Shown one piece after another: positions 9,093-17,962 of a DNA stretch of 64,000 bases (position 1 is its first letter; every line of letters starts with the position of its first letter). Position numbers and translations under genes: made by a program. The notes below the pieces were generated by a model. The model was not told the DNA's origin. It made no database searches and saw nothing but the letters and a program-made list of their open reading frames with translations. Source of the DNA: Micavibrio sp. UBA2705 (GTDB lineage Bacteria; Pseudomonadota; Alphaproteobacteria; Micavibrionales; Micavibrionaceae). The stretch spans positions 15,277 to 79,276 of the forward strand of contig DELD01000011.1 in NCBI GenBank assembly GCA_002354205.1, written 5' to 3'.

Positions 9093-12000
9093 ATGATTAG
9101 GTTTTCCAAACTAAAGTTAAATGGCTTTAAGTCATTTATTGACCGTGGTGAGCTCGACATAGCTGTCGGGCTCACAGGCATAGTTGGGCCTAATGGTTGC
9201 GGCAAATCTAACCTTGTCGAGGCGCTCCGTTGGGTAATGGGCGAAAGCTCGGCGCGCAAGATGCGTGGCTCTGGCATGGATGATGTTATTTTCAACGGCA
9301 CAGAGCGCCGCCCATCACGCAATTTTGCCGAAGTAACCTTGGTGCTTGATAACCAAACACGTGAAGCCCCTGCCCCTTATAATCAACATGACGATATTGA
9401 AATCACTCGCCGTATCAACCGTGATAAAGGTTCAATTTATCGCATAAACGGCAAAACATCACGTGCGCGCGATGTGCAGATGCTGTTCGCCGATACAATG
9501 ACGGGTGCGAACTCCCCTTCGCTTGTATCCCAAGGCCGCGTTGCAGAGATTATCAATGCCAAACCACAAGACCGCCGCCATGTTTTGGAAGAATCTGCGG
9601 GCGTTGCGGGGCTTTATGCCCGCCGGCACGAAGCTGAACTGCGCTTAAAAGCCGCAGAGACCAATTTAACCCGCCTTGATGATATATCCGAGAGCATGTC
9701 ATCGCGTATCGACACATTGAAACGCCAAGCCCGCCAAGCAGAGCGCTATAAAGAGCTTAACGCCGAAATACGCAAATTAGAGCGTCAAATCGCCTATGTC
9801 GAATGGCATCAATCAAAAAGTCAGCAGCAAAATGCATTGCGCATATATGACGCAGCAGAAGCCCTTGTCGCCGATAAAATGAAAAACGTCACTAGCCTGA
9901 CAAACCAAACAAACGAAGCCAAGCGCGGCTTACCCAAACTACGTGATGAGCACATAAAACTGACATCCGCGCTACACAGCCAGAGCATGGCACTTTCACG
10001 CCTTGAGGACGAAGAAAAGAAAATCCAGACCCTGTTAAAAGACAGCGCCGAAAATTTAAAACGCGCTGAGGACGACCTAAACTATGAGACAAAAACATTA
10101 GACGACAATAAACAGCAGTTGTTAAAGGTAGAAAGCGAAGAAAAAACGCTCCATGCCCACCTTAAGAACGAAGCTGACATCTTAAAGCCACTAGAAGAAG
10201 CAAAGGCAACAAGCGCAGAGAAAGTCAAAGCCCTCGAAAAGCGCCACGAAGCTGAATTAGAAACCCTGCTTTCCGCCACAGCAAAAATAGAATCGCTAAA
10301 CCGCGAATCTTTACAGCTGAACACCCAACGTGAGCGCATTATACAAAAGCAGCAAACCTTAAAAGACACATTAAACGCCCTAAAAGAAGAGCAAAAATCC
10401 CTTCCCGATTTAAAACAGCAAGAAACCCTCATCGCAAAAGAAAACGCTGCTATAAACACGCTAAGTCAAGCCGTAGAGCAGTGCGTGCAGAATGAAGATA
10501 GGCTAAACACCGAAAAAGACAGCGTTTCTGCGCAAAGCCGCGAAATACAGCAGCAAATATCAGGCCTAAAAGCCGAAGAAAAAACGCTACAAAGCTTCCT
10601 CAGCGCTTTTGATGATGAAACTGTGCTTGATGACATGCACGCAAAGTCAGGCTATGAAATGGCATTATCCCGCGCTTTAGGTGACACGCTTCTTGCGTCA
10701 ACCGATGCGGGTATGGATAAGGTTTGGACTGGTAAAAACGCGCTCACGCCACCTGCATTGCCAGATAGTTGCAAACCGCTTGCCGATTATGTTGATGCCC
10801 CATCAGAATTAAGCGCTGCGCTTAATGCCATTGGTGTTGTTACTGACTTTGATGCGGGAGAAGCGCTTGCGCCTAAACTACAATCAGGGCAAAGCCTTGT
10901 TAGCCCTGATGGTTATTTGTGGCGTTGGGATGGCTATCACATGAAAGCCGAAGCCGCAGACCAGCTTGCCACGCATTTAAAATATAAAAACAGGCTTCAA
11001 AGTTTAACTGAAGAACTCACGGCATTGACCAAAACACAGAATGATGTCGAAGAAAAACTCGCAGAGTGCATCAATACACTTAAAAGCAACAAACAAAACA
11101 AAGCAGAAAATGCACAGCAATTAACCACAAAGCAGCGCGAAATACGCAGCCTTGAAAATACGCTCGACCAGACCGCGTATAAAATAAAAAACATCAGTGA
11201 CAAAATTACGATGAATACCGAAGCCGCAAATGAAGTAAGCGCCGAGCGAATACAGCTAGAATCTGCTATATCAGAAAAAGAGCAGGCGCTTATCAGCGCC
11301 AAAGAAAACGCAGAAGAAGACAAACAAGCACAAATCGACATTTTAAAAGAGCAGCTCAGTGAAGCGCGCCTTACCCACCAAAGCGCCTGCATTGAACTCG
11401 ATAAACAAATCCAAGAGCAAAACCGCAGAAAAGCCCGCATTCACGCAATTGCAGATGAACGCAACGCCCTTAAAAACCGTACTATTCGCGGCGCAGAGCA
11501 ACTAAAAAAACTCGCTGCCTTGCTGGATGAGTTGAAAATGCGGATTGAAGAGAATAAAGATAAGCCCGCCCTTATCAGCGAAGAAAAAGAAAAGTTTCTC
11601 TCCGCACGCGGTAATATAGAAGAAGAATGCAACAAAGCTTCTGACCGTCTCGCCAAGGCAGAAATGTCATCAAGCGAAAGCGAAAAACTGCTTAGAGCCG
11701 CGGAATCAGAGCTTGCCACAGCGCGTGAAGATCGCGCCGCCGCACAGGCCAATGTGCAAAACGCCGAACAGCACTTAACCGCCCTTAAAGAAAACATCCA
11801 AAGCAATTATCAATGTGTGCCAAACACGCTGTTAAACAAAGCTGAATACGCGCTAAACCTTGATGACAGCGCTCAAGACATCCCGCAGACCTTTAAACGC
11901 CTACGTACCGATAAGGACACAGCGACCATAAAACGCGAAAAAATTGGTCCTGTAAATTTACAGGCCTCTGATGAATTAAAAGAAATTGACGGCGAACTGA

Positions 12001-12572
12001 CATCAATACTTAAAGAAAAAGAAGACCTCGTCCTCGCTATTGATGAACTGCGTAAAGCGATTAACACATTAAACGCCGAAGCGCGCGCAAGGCTGATCGC
12101 GACATTTGAAGAGGTCAACAATCACTTCAAAGCCCTGTTTAAGCAGCTTTACCGTGGCGGCGAAGCCTATTTGCAGCTTGTTGATTCGGATGATGCCCTT
12201 GATGCGGGCATCGAAATTTTCGCGCAGCCACCAGGTAAAACGCTACAATCGCTTTCTTTAATGTCAGGCGGCGAACAAACTTTGGCCTCTATCGCATTGA
12301 TATTCGCCATGTTTTTAACCAACCCATCACCAATATGTGTCCTTGATGAGGTTGATGCCCCCCTTGATGATGCAAATGTTGACCGCGTCTGTGATTTGCT
12401 TGATGAAATCGCCGCGCACGGGCACACAAGGTTCTTGGTCATCACCCACCACCGCTTAACAATGGCACGCATGGATCGCCTTTACGGCGTGACTATGGCT
12501 GAACAAGGGGTCTCACAGCTCGTTTCCGTTGACCTCCAACAAGAATTGGATTTTTTAGATAATGCAGCATGA
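9093..12572 (+). CDS. smc: Chromosome segregation ATPase SMC
   Basis: 1159 residues, full length for a bacterial SMC. Walker A GPNGCGKSNL (32-41) sits in the N-terminal head with LRWVMGESSARKMRG and the Q-loop region SLVSQGRVAEIINAKP. Two long coiled coils (about 165-500 and 660-1000, rich in Glu, Lys, Ala, Gln) flank a hinge (about 510-650). The C-terminal head has the ABC signature LMSGGEQTLASIALIF (about 1054) and Walker B VCVLDEVDAPLDDANV-like sequence (about 1083, here I-C-V-L-D-E-V-D-A-P-L-D-D). It compacts and segregates origin-proximal DNA with ScpA and ScpB, which are not in this window. The last 11 bases overlap atpI. Confidence 0.97.
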   Translation: MIRFSKLKLNGFKSFIDRGELDIAVGLTGIVGPNGCGKSNLVEALRWVMGESSARKMRGSGMDDVIFNGTERRPSRNFAEVTLVLDNQTREAPAPYNQHDDIEITRRINRDKGSIYRINGKTSRARDVQMLFADTMTGANSPSLVSQGRVAEIINAKPQDRRHVLEESAGVAGLYARRHEAELRLKAAETNLTRLDDISESMSSRIDTLKRQARQAERYKELNAEIRKLERQIAYVEWHQSKSQQQNALRIYDAAEALVADKMKNVTSLTNQTNEAKRGLPKLRDEHIKLTSALHSQSMALSRLEDEEKKIQTLLKDSAENLKRAEDDLNYETKTLDDNKQQLLKVESEEKTLHAHLKNEADILKPLEEAKATSAEKVKALEKRHEAELETLLSATAKIESLNRESLQLNTQRERIIQKQQTLKDTLNALKEEQKSLPDLKQQETLIAKENAAINTLSQAVEQCVQNEDRLNTEKDSVSAQSREIQQQISGLKAEEKTLQSFLSAFDDETVLDDMHAKSGYEMALSRALGDTLLASTDAGMDKVWTGKNALTPPALPDSCKPLADYVDAPSELSAALNAIGVVTDFDAGEALAPKLQSGQSLVSPDGYLWRWDGYHMKAEAADQLATHLKYKNRLQSLTEELTALTKTQNDVEEKLAECINTLKSNKQNKAENAQQLTTKQREIRSLENTLDQTAYKIKNISDKITMNTEAANEVSAERIQLESAISEKEQALISAKENAEEDKQAQIDILKEQLSEARLTHQSACIELDKQIQEQNRRKARIHAIADERNALKNRTIRGAEQLKKLAALLDELKMRIEENKDKPALISEEKEKFLSARGNIEEECNKASDRLAKAEMSSSESEKLLRAAESELATAREDRAAAQANVQNAEQHLTALKENIQSNYQCVPNTLLNKAEYALNLDDSAQDIPQTFKRLRTDKDTATIKREKIGPVNLQASDELKEIDGELTSILKEKEDLVLAIDELRKAINTLNAEARARLIATFEEVNNHFKALFKQLYRGGEAYLQLVDSDDALDAGIEIFAQPPGKTLQSLSLMSGGEQTLASIALIFAMFLTNPSPICVLDEVDAPLDDANVDRVCDLLDEIAAHGHTRFLVITHHRLTMARMDRLYGVTMAEQGVSQLVSVDLQQELDFLDNAA

Positions 12573-12906
12573 TAATGAAGACAATAAAAATAACGTGGTA
12601 AATCCCCCCCCTGACGCGCCAAAGACGCCAGAAGAACAACACAAAGCGAACGAATCTGCCGCTTTTGATAAGCGCCTAAACACGCTAAAACACAAACATG
12701 GCCTCGATGAAGACCTTAGTAAAAAAGCAAAAGCAACCAATGATGGCGTAAAGGCAGGCATTGAACTCCTCACCCCCATCGTTGTATGTTTTTTCGTTGG
12801 CATGGGGCTTGATAACTGGCTTGATAAGTCACCTTTATTCCTTATGATTTTCTTTGTTCTTGGCGTAATCACAGGCTTTTGGAATATTTATAAATTAACA
12901 AAATAG
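12562..12906 (+). CDS. atpI: F0F1 ATP synthase assembly protein AtpI/AtpZ-like
   Basis: 114 residues. The first 65 are charged and hydrophilic. Two membrane segments follow: ELLTPIVVCFFVGMGLDNWL and LFLMIFFVLGVITGFWNIY, the AtpI layout with the L-D-N-W-L turn between them. AtpI helps assemble the c-ring. The start codon lies inside smc (11-bp overlap) and atpB begins 118 bases later. That gap holds a small hairpin around 12960-12978 (TGCATAA / TTATGCA) and AT-rich sequence, so a separate promoter for the F0 genes there is plausible. Confidence 0.85.
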   Translation: MQHDNEDNKNNVVNPPPDAPKTPEEQHKANESAAFDKRLNTLKHKHGLDEDLSKKAKATNDGVKAGIELLTPIVVCFFVGMGLDNWLDKSPLFLMIFFVLGVITGFWNIYKLTK

Positions 12907-13024
12907 GTTTTTCTAAACTTCACTGTTGCAAACGGTGAAAAAAACCGCTATTTAGTCGCTGCATAATGTTTTTATGCACGTTATATATGTATAAATGAAT
13001 ATAGATTGAGATACAGAGGTACAA

Positions 13025-13771
13025 GTGGCAAGTCCTACCCATCAATTTGAGATTAAACCGTTAATCGAACTCCAGCTTTCTGGCGTTGATTTGTCGTTCA
13101 CTAATTCGTCTTTATGGATGGTGATAGCAGCGTTCTTATCTATTGCGTTTTTTGCAATCGCTTCACGTAAACATTCTATGGTTCCTTCACGTATGCAAGC
13201 CATGACTGAAATGTGCTACGCCTTTATTGCGAATATGGTGCGTGAAAATATTGGCACACAAGGTCGCCAATACTTCCCATTGGTCTTTACTCTGTTTATG
13301 ATTGTATTTCTTGGTAACGCTCTTGGTCTTATCCCTTATGCATTCACATACACATCACATATCGCCGTTACTGGCGCTTTGGCCCTAATGGTATTCATTA
13401 TGGTCGTTATTATCGGTATATTTAAGCACGGCATGCACTTCTTTAGCTTGTTTTTGCCGCCAGGTGTTCCTTTATGGTTGATGCCGCTTGTTATTCCGAT
13501 TGAAATTCTCTCATTTGCAATTCGTCCAATTACATTATCTGTACGTTTATTTGCGAATATGATCGCGGGCCACATATTACTTAAAGTAATTGCAGGCTTC
13601 AGCGTAAGCATGATCAGCATGGGATTTGCAGGCTATGCCCTTGGCATCCTACCAATGCTGTTCAATGTGCTTCTTATCGGTTTTGAGTTTCTAATTGCCT
13701 TCTTGCAGGCTTATGTGTTCGCTATCCTTAGCTGTATTTATCTTAAAGATACAGTTGAGCTAGAACATTAA
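13025..13771 (+). CDS. atpB: ATP synthase F0 subunit a
   Basis: 248 residues from a GTG start at 13025 behind ACAGAGGTACAA. Five to six membrane helices form the stator half of the proton channel. The essential arginine lies in SVRLFANMIAGHILLKVI (about residue 175), the hallmark of subunit a, and the C-terminal helix LIAFLQAYVFAILSCIYL is also canonical. The N-terminus begins HQFEIKPLIELQL, typical for alphaproteobacteria. First of the F0 genes a-c-b'-b; the F1 genes are not here, as usual for alphaproteobacteria, where F0 and F1 operons are separate. Confidence 0.97.
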   Translation: MASPTHQFEIKPLIELQLSGVDLSFTNSSLWMVIAAFLSIAFFAIASRKHSMVPSRMQAMTEMCYAFIANMVRENIGTQGRQYFPLVFTLFMIVFLGNALGLIPYAFTYTSHIAVTGALALMVFIMVVIIGIFKHGMHFFSLFLPPGVPLWLMPLVIPIEILSFAIRPITLSVRLFANMIAGHILLKVIAGFSVSMISMGFAGYALGILPMLFNVLLIGFEFLIAFLQAYVFAILSCIYLKDTVELEH

Positions 13772-13849
13772 GTTCACAAGACAAGCCTTTGGATAACTTA
13801 AATAATTCTCACTTTTACTACTAAAAACTAAACATAAGGAAACGTTAAA

Positions 13850-14077
13850 ATGGAACTAGAAGCTGTAAAACTACTTGCAGGCGCAATCGCTCTTCTACCA
13901 CTCATCGGTGTTGGTATCGGTCTTGGTACTATCTTCGGCTCATACAACGAAGCTGTTGGTCGTAACCCAAGTGCTGCAGAAATTCTTGATAAGAAATTCT
14001 TCCTCACTTTCGCGCTTACAGAAGCTCTTGCGATTTTCGCACTTCTTATCGCGTTCTATCTCGTATTCGCAGCTTAA
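13850..14077 (+). CDS. atpE: ATP synthase F0 subunit c
   Basis: 75 residues forming two membrane helices: VKLLAGAIALLPLIGVGIGLG and FFLTFALTEALAIFALLIAFYLV. The proton-carrying acid is the Glu in LTEALAIF. The polar loop reads GRNPSAAE, with the conserved R-N-P. Multiple copies form the rotating c-ring. It follows AAGGAAACGTTAAA, a strong ribosome site, as expected for the most abundant F0 subunit. A hairpin just downstream (14104-14135) separates it from the b' gene. Confidence 0.98.
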   Translation: MELEAVKLLAGAIALLPLIGVGIGLGTIFGSYNEAVGRNPSAAEILDKKFFLTFALTEALAIFALLIAFYLVFAA

Positions 14078-14103
14078 TTTTAAGCGCAGTATATTATGGT
14101 GTC

Positions 14104-14135
14104 AGGCAATTGCAGGTGTGAAATCTGCATTGCCT
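14104..14135 (+). promoter_or_regulatory. Intercistronic hairpin after atpE
   Basis: AGGCAA-T-TGCAG pairs with CTGCA-TTGCCT, giving an 11-bp stem with one bulged base and a loop of about 9. No U-run follows, so it is not a classic terminator. A stem here could protect the 3' end of atpE mRNA and help make more subunit c than b' and b. The structure is seen in the sequence; the role is inferred. Confidence 0.4.
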
Positions 14136-14208
14136 TACCCAGTATAAGACGACGAATAAAACGCCCAGAATAAGAAAAAGATTAAGTAACTATATACAAT
14201 TTATAGAA

Positions 14209-15051
14209 ATGATGAACATGAACAAAATTACATCAACCTTAATGGTTTTGCTACTGTGCCTTGGCGCACATAACGCCGACGCGGCAATCCAAAACACTTA
14301 TTCTGACACAGGCATGTTTCTGACCGCAGAACTTGATAACAGCACTGCACCACAAACAACACATCAGGACAGCGCCGTCAAACGCAGCTTTTCTGAACTT
14401 AATAAAATGATTGAACCTGCCGCAGGTGAAGCGCAGACGCATGCACAAACAATGCATGACTCGCACCACGCCGCAGCGGACAACACCGGAGATCATAACG
14501 CACATGTTCTTGACGACCACGGCAACGTGATCTCGCACAGCGCAGAGCATGGCACTGGTGGCCTACCGCAGTTTGACCCGACATGGTTTGCGTCTCAAAT
14601 ATTTTGGCTCGCTGTTGTTTTTGCTTTTATGTATATTTTCTTCGCCAAGAAAGGCTTACCTGACATTGCAAATAGCCTTGATGCGCGTGAAACACGCATA
14701 AAAACGGACATTGAAAGCGCTGAGAAAATTAACGCCCAAGCGCAAAGCGTTAAGGCTGACCACGAACGCATCTTAAAAGAATCAAAAGACAAATCTTCTG
14801 AAATCATCAACACAACCCAAGAAGAGCTAAAGTCTAAAGCAAACGAAGCCGTTGAAGCTTTCCGCGCAAACCAAGATAAAGTCACCGCAGATTTAGACAA
14901 ATCAATAACTGCCGCAAAAGCTGCCGCTCTATCAGATATGCATGGCGTTGCAGCAGATGCTGCAATGCAGGCCGCTTCCAAAATCATCAATGTTGATGCA
15001 GATATTAGCGCCGTCAAATCCGTCGTTCAAAAATTAGATAAAGCTGCTTAA
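14209..15051 (+). CDS. atpF': ATP synthase F0 subunit b' with long exported His-rich N-terminal extension
   Basis: 280 residues, about 100 more than usual for b'. Residues 1-25 look like a signal peptide (LMVLLLCLGAHNADA). Residues 26-118 form a low-complexity segment with nine His between 78 and 114 and many Asp, Glu and Ala. The canonical b' begins near 119: LPQFDPTWFASQIFWLAVVFAFMY (membrane helix), KKGLPDIANSLDARETRI, and a long Ala/Lys/Glu/Asp coiled coil that reaches F1. The b-type stalk has its N terminus outside, so an exported extension fits the topology. The alternative, a start at Met67 (14407), would still leave a 50-residue extension and has no better ribosome site. It lies between atpE and atpF. 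Confidence 0.9.
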   Translation: MMNMNKITSTLMVLLLCLGAHNADAAIQNTYSDTGMFLTAELDNSTAPQTTHQDSAVKRSFSELNKMIEPAAGEAQTHAQTMHDSHHAAADNTGDHNAHVLDDHGNVISHSAEHGTGGLPQFDPTWFASQIFWLAVVFAFMYIFFAKKGLPDIANSLDARETRIKTDIESAEKINAQAQSVKADHERILKESKDKSSEIINTTQEELKSKANEAVEAFRANQDKVTADLDKSITAAKAAALSDMHGVAADAAMQAASKIINVDADISAVKSVVQKLDKAA

Positions 15052-15080
15052 GCAGACCATTGTATTAAAAGGATAAAATT

Positions 15081-15575
15081 ATGTCAGAATTCTTTTCAGA
15101 CACACATAGCTGGGTTCTCATATCATTCCTACTCTTTGTAGTGCTTGCTTACAAAATGGGACGTGGCTCAGTAACATCTGCCCTAGACAGCCATATCGAA
15201 ACAGCACGTAAAGACGTTGAAGAAGCAGAAAACCTACGCGTAGAAGCGCAAGAGTTACTTTCTGAATACCAGCGCATGAAACGTGAAACAGCATCTGAGG
15301 CAGAAGACGTTATTAAAACCGCAGAAGAGCACGCACAGAAAATCCGCGAAAAAGCATCTAAAGAGTTAGACGCCGAACTTGCACGCCGTGAAGAACAGCT
15401 TAAAGAACGCCTTTCTTTAATGGAAGCGCAGGCAATTGAGGAAATGCGCGCCTATGCCGCGGACCTAGCGATCAAAGCGACACGCGAAATTATCGTTGAT
15501 AACATCGACAGCAAGAAAGCAAAGTCACTTAATGACCAAGCAATAAGTGACGTAGAAAAAAGCTTCGCAGCATAA
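15081..15575 (+). CDS. atpF: ATP synthase F0 subunit b
   Basis: 164 residues, normal length. A short N terminus (MSEFFSDTHS) is followed by one membrane helix (WVLISFLLFVVLAYKMG), then a highly charged helix with repeating Glu/Ala/Lys pattern (EEAENLRVEAQELLSEYQ and on) forming the peripheral stalk with b'. The end is the usual AIKATREIIVDN block that contacts the delta subunit. Starts 29 bases after b' with AAAAGGATAAAATT as ribosome site. Last of the F0 genes here; mazG follows after 46 bases. Confidence 0.95.
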   Translation: MSEFFSDTHSWVLISFLLFVVLAYKMGRGSVTSALDSHIETARKDVEEAENLRVEAQELLSEYQRMKRETASEAEDVIKTAEEHAQKIREKASKELDAELARREEQLKERLSLMEAQAIEEMRAYAADLAIKATREIIVDNIDSKKAKSLNDQAISDVEKSFAA

Positions 15576-15621
15576 AATCCGCGCAGATTACATTCTAAAT
15601 ATTATATAGGGGGCTTTTGAC

Positions 15622-16425
15622 ATGACTGAATTAAAAGCCCCTATTTATCAACTGCTCGATGTTATGAGCAAGCTACGCGACCCAGATGGCGGCTGCCCAT
15701 GGGATTTAGAACAAGACTTCGCCAGCATCGCCCCTTACACCATCGAAGAAGCCTACGAAGTCGCAGACGCGATTGACCGCGGCGACCACGATGATATTAA
15801 AGAAGAACTCGGTGACTTGTTGCTACAGGTCGTCTTCCACGCGCAAATGGCCAAGGAAGAAAACCTTTTCACCTTTGATGATGTCGCTCAATCCATCACC
15901 GACAAAATGATTTTCCGTCATCCGCATGTATTTGAAGATGACAGCGCCGACAGCGCCGCCCATGTCCTTGAGAAATGGGAACAGCGCAAAGATTTAGAGA
16001 AAGCCAATAAAGGCAAAGACAAGGGTGAAAACACCAGTGTCCTTGACGACATTCCAATGAACATGCCCGCAATGCTTCGCGCGCATAAATTACAAAAGAA
16101 AGCCGTTAAAGAAGGTTTTGAGTGGAATAACGTTCTTGATGTTTTTGACAAGGTGGACGAAGAACTCGCCGAGTTAAAAGAAGCCATAGCAAGCGGCGAC
16201 CAAGACCATATCTTAGAAGAGTATGGCGACGTGTTATTCACCGTCACCAATATCGGGCGAAAATTAGGTCTAGATAGCGAACACGCCATGCGTAAGACCA
16301 ATCAAAAGTTCGAAAAACGCTTCCGCGGCATGGAAAACGATTGCCGCGCCGAAGACAAAACGCTGCGTGATATTACATTCCAAGAGCGTGAAGCGCTTTG
16401 GAACAAACAGAAGACAAAAAGCTAG
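15622..16425 (+). CDS. mazG: Nucleoside triphosphate pyrophosphohydrolase MazG
   Basis: 267 residues with two tandem MazG domains, the E. coli-type layout. The first has PDGGCPWDLEQDFASIAPYTIEE and then EELGDLLLQVVFHAQ, whose E-E-L-G-D forms the Mg2+ site. The second repeats this as LEEYGDVLFTVTNIGRKLG (about 195-213). The enzyme hydrolyses NTPs and dNTPs to monophosphate and pyrophosphate, cleaning damaged nucleotides and in E. coli lowering ppGpp. AGGGGGC before the ATG is a strong ribosome site. The 3' end overlaps a convergent gene by 53 bases. Confidence 0.95.
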   Translation: MTELKAPIYQLLDVMSKLRDPDGGCPWDLEQDFASIAPYTIEEAYEVADAIDRGDHDDIKEELGDLLLQVVFHAQMAKEENLFTFDDVAQSITDKMIFRHPHVFEDDSADSAAHVLEKWEQRKDLEKANKGKDKGENTSVLDDIPMNMPAMLRAHKLQKKAVKEGFEWNNVLDVFDKVDEELAELKEAIASGDQDHILEEYGDVLFTVTNIGRKLGLDSEHAMRKTNQKFEKRFRGMENDCRAEDKTLRDITFQEREALWNKQKTKS

Positions 16426-17242
16426 GCTCCCCTAAAGATTGCCCCAGTTTACGGTCATATGATTTTGACGCGCGCACAAAGTTGCCCTTTGCAGATATGG
16501 TATGACTAAACTCAACATTCTGATTGGGGTCAATATCTAGCCAGCTTGGGTGCAAGCATTCCCCCATATCACAGATACGCTTCGCCTCACCCCAGAAGCC
16601 TGCCATTGTGGAATGGTTCTGCGCAGTGCTGCCCCTCCAAGCATCATGAAACATGTGCTGTAAATCAGCATAGCCTTCAAAATTCTTCAATATGTCGCGC
16701 TGTTTCTTAGATAAATATTGCAAATAACGCTGCTCAATCTCATCAGTCATATATATCGTATCTAACAAGATACGACTATCTGCGCCCTCTGGCGCCCCAA
16801 CCTTATACCCCGCGTTACTCACCACAGTACCATCAATACTACTGCCAAGGTCGCACATTAATTTTGTTGCCAAATGATAAGAATAATCGTGATCCCTACA
16901 AATATTTACAGCGGGCATTAACTGCATTGTAAAATTTGCATATCGCACGCAGCCTATATAAGGCAAAATTTTAGCATGATAAATATGATCATGAAAATTT
17001 AAACCATCTTCGCGGCGCGCCTGCGCTTCATCATTATATGGATAAAATCGCAGCACCATACCATAACGGTTAAGAAATAAGTTAAAACCACCTTCACGCG
17101 TATATTGCAAATGCCGATACTTACTTGGCAGCGGTAATGCCATACGATCAAATATCGGCTGCAATGCCGATACATTCGAATATATGCTTTTATTGGTCTT
17201 ATACCCCGCAGGCAAACCATTTTCTATAAACTCGAAGATCAT
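16373..17242 (-). CDS. Hypothetical protein, unknown family
   Basis: About 289 residues from ATG 17242; a longer form from 17314 would add a poorly protein-like stretch. Neither start has a clear ribosome site. No signal peptide or membrane segment. The protein is rich in Tyr, His and aromatic residues, with segments such as PLPSKYRHLQYTREGG, RYGMVLRFYPYND, and DIDPNQNVEFSHTISAKG near the end. The middle (DGLNFHDHIYHAKILPYIG) might suggest a metal or nucleotide site, but I cannot assign a fold. Its last 53 bases overlap the end of mazG on the other strand. The coding call rests on a long uninterrupted frame and sensible composition. Confidence 0.55.
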   Translation of the reverse strand: MIFEFIENGLPAGYKTNKSIYSNVSALQPIFDRMALPLPSKYRHLQYTREGGFNLFLNRYGMVLRFYPYNDEAQARREDGLNFHDHIYHAKILPYIGCVRYANFTMQLMPAVNICRDHDYSYHLATKLMCDLGSSIDGTVVSNAGYKVGAPEGADSRILLDTIYMTDEIEQRYLQYLSKKQRDILKNFEGYADLQHMFHDAWRGSTAQNHSTMAGFWGEAKRICDMGECLHPSWLDIDPNQNVEFSHTISAKGNFVRASKSYDRKLGQSLGEPSFLSSVCSKALHALGM

Positions 17243-17367
17243 GCAGACACTATAACACAGCACATTGACATAATCAACGCGCTTTCCGCCATTGAGCATC
17301 TTGACATAACGCATAAACAGATATAATAAAGAGTCTAAATAACAAATATGGGACAGGGAAGATTTTA

Positions 17368-17844
17368 ATGACTTTAGACAATCATCTAACAGACATCTTC
17401 AATAAGTTGAATAAAAATATCGACAAAACAATTGGCGCAGCACAAAACAATGACGGCAAGCTTGTTATCTGTCCGGGCGGTATCAACAACACTAAACAGC
17501 GCTTAAAAACCGTTTTTGGCCTACGTTCGCAATATTTTTATGGCCTAGAGAAAAAGGACTTCGCGGCAAATGAAGCGTTCCAAGAATTCTTTGAAAATGT
17601 AAAGCAGCGCGGTTACTGCTTAAAAATCGCAGATATTAAAGAACCTATAAACTACCCGAAAAAACTGCTTAGCCGCGCGCTCATTGGCGCAGGAACTGGC
17701 GCACTACTTTGGAAAGTAAGTGTACCTTTTATTAAGCTCACTGGCGCAGCGCTTATGGTCGGCGGTGCTGGCCTCACCTGTCTTCGCATGAGCAATACAG
17801 GCAAAGCAAAAGTCACGCTTGATATATACAAGCCTGAAATATAG
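17368..17844 (+). CDS. Hypothetical protein with C-terminal membrane segment(s)
   Basis: 158 residues behind GGGACAGGGAAGATTTTA. The first 105 residues are soluble, with VICPGGINNTKQRLKTVFGL near the front and a Phe-rich helix (EAFQEFFENVKQRG). Residues about 112-145 (ALIGAGTGALLWKVSVPFIKLTGAALMVGGAGL) make two short Gly-rich hydrophobic helices, and a basic tail follows. Divergent from the 16373-17242 gene. I recognise no family. A protein anchored by a C-terminal hairpin is the most that can be said. Confidence 0.5.
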   Translation: MTLDNHLTDIFNKLNKNIDKTIGAAQNNDGKLVICPGGINNTKQRLKTVFGLRSQYFYGLEKKDFAANEAFQEFFENVKQRGYCLKIADIKEPINYPKKLLSRALIGAGTGALLWKVSVPFIKLTGAALMVGGAGLTCLRMSNTGKAKVTLDIYKPEI

Positions 17845-17859
17845 CGCCCCACCCTGATA

Positions 17860-17868
17860 TTATCCACA
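17860..17868 (+). promoter_or_regulatory. Perfect DnaA-box match (TTATCCACA) upstream of fbaA
   Basis: A single exact match to the strong DnaA box lies in the 118-bp gap before fbaA. There is no second box, no AT-rich unwinding element and no parA/dnaA context, so this is not an origin. It may titrate DnaA or regulate fbaA, or be chance. Confidence 0.3.
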
Positions 17869-17962
17869 ATCAGATTAAATGCTGACTAAAAACCATATAG
17901 TGTGCGCGGCACATATTGTATGATCTTTTTGCAACTTAACTGTTCAGATAAGGATTATATCT

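Noticed and set aside
10082..12121. Long antisense frames within smc
   Set aside because: They are Ser/Ala/Leu/Phe-rich mirror frames of the coiled-coil codons and have no start context or family likeness.
14080..14105. A dif-like string (GCGCA...TATATTATG) after atpE
   Set aside because: The middle four bases of the dif core are missing and the right arm does not match; it is also inside an operon, not near a replication terminus signal.
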